32,940 bases of DNA, from NCBI GenBank assembly GCA_024638765.1, contig JAHEJT010000040.1, forward strand, positions 1 through 32,940, in the 5' to 3' direction. Shown here one piece after another: positions 32,858 to 32,940 of this stretch. A program made the position numbers and the translations under genes. The DNA comes from Verrucomicrobiales bacterium (lineage in GTDB: Bacteria; Verrucomicrobiota; Verrucomicrobiia; Verrucomicrobiales; DEV007). The notes beneath the pieces were generated by a model, which did not search any database, was not told the DNA's origin, and saw only the letters and a program-made list of their open reading frames with translations. Position 1 is the first letter of the stretch. Every line of letters begins with the position of its first letter.

Positions 32858-32940
32858 TTAGGGATTGAAAGAGGTGGTGTTGCCGCCGTTCAATTTCTCG
32901 CGGGCTATTCCGCCGAAGCGGGACAGAGCCGCATATTCAA
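32858..32940 (-). CDS. C-terminal end of an unidentified protein (partial)
   Basis: The minus-strand frame is open from the window edge and ends at TAA (32858-32860), reading EYAALSRFGGIAREKLNGGN then TTSFNP. The residue make-up looks like a genuine protein tail, but 26 residues are too few to name it. It defines the chromosomal side of the cassette region. Confidence 0.4.
   Translation of the reverse strand, partial: EYAALSRFGGIAREKLNGGNTTSFNP

Overview
The window is a GC-rich bacterial chromosome segment that reads as Verrucomicrobiota. This is inferred from family content and not from a marker RNA: a fungal/plant-type HisA, a CPXCG Cys-rich protein, a standalone secretin-like protein, a stand-alone HNH endonuclease, long coiled-coil TPR and FHA proteins, and gaps packed with small palindromic repeats. 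No rRNA, tRNA or CRISPR array was seen.

Layout. Positions 1-8.8 kb: the end of nuoN (its 5' end lies outside the window), a MITE-like palindromic element, an HNH endonuclease, a coiled-coil/TPR secreted protein, a SurA/PpiD-like folding factor, a small TPR protein and metG. Positions 9-14 kb: a secretin-domain protein, a periplasmic peroxiredoxin, a 22-bp tandem repeat joined to an inverted-repeat element, and a probable nitrosative-stress module (NsrR-like Rrf2 regulator, NnrS, and a divergent c-type cytochrome) around a perfect 30-bp palindrome. Positions 14-26 kb: a DUF255 thioredoxin-fold protein with an S4 RNA-binding protein, an orphan P-loop ATPase with a clear promoter, an RlmD-type 23S rRNA methyltransferase, a class 3 lipase behind an M16 metalloprotease, hisA, a GT2 glycosyltransferase and the CPXCG protein. 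Positions 26.2-30.1 kb: one 1273-residue protein with an FHA domain, a very long coiled coil and a C-terminal glycosyltransferase-like domain.

The most unusual part is 30.5-32.6 kb: a compact array of small minus-strand genes (a membrane protein, two lipoproteins, a second membrane protein, hicAB) that is visibly less GC-rich than the rest. Four copies of a short motif, TAA-ACAACG-TT on the minus strand, separate the genes. In three successive units the bases that begin the unit are the reverse complement of the bases that end it. A circularised unit would therefore carry a 6-7 bp stem around the invariant 6-nt loop ACAACG. This looks like an array of mobile gene cassettes with a minimal hairpin recombination site, resembling integron attC R boxes or dif-type core sites but matching neither classic form. 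The array abuts a 5'-truncated chromosomal gene at about 30540, and two of its genes carry frameshifts. No recombinase is encoded in the window.
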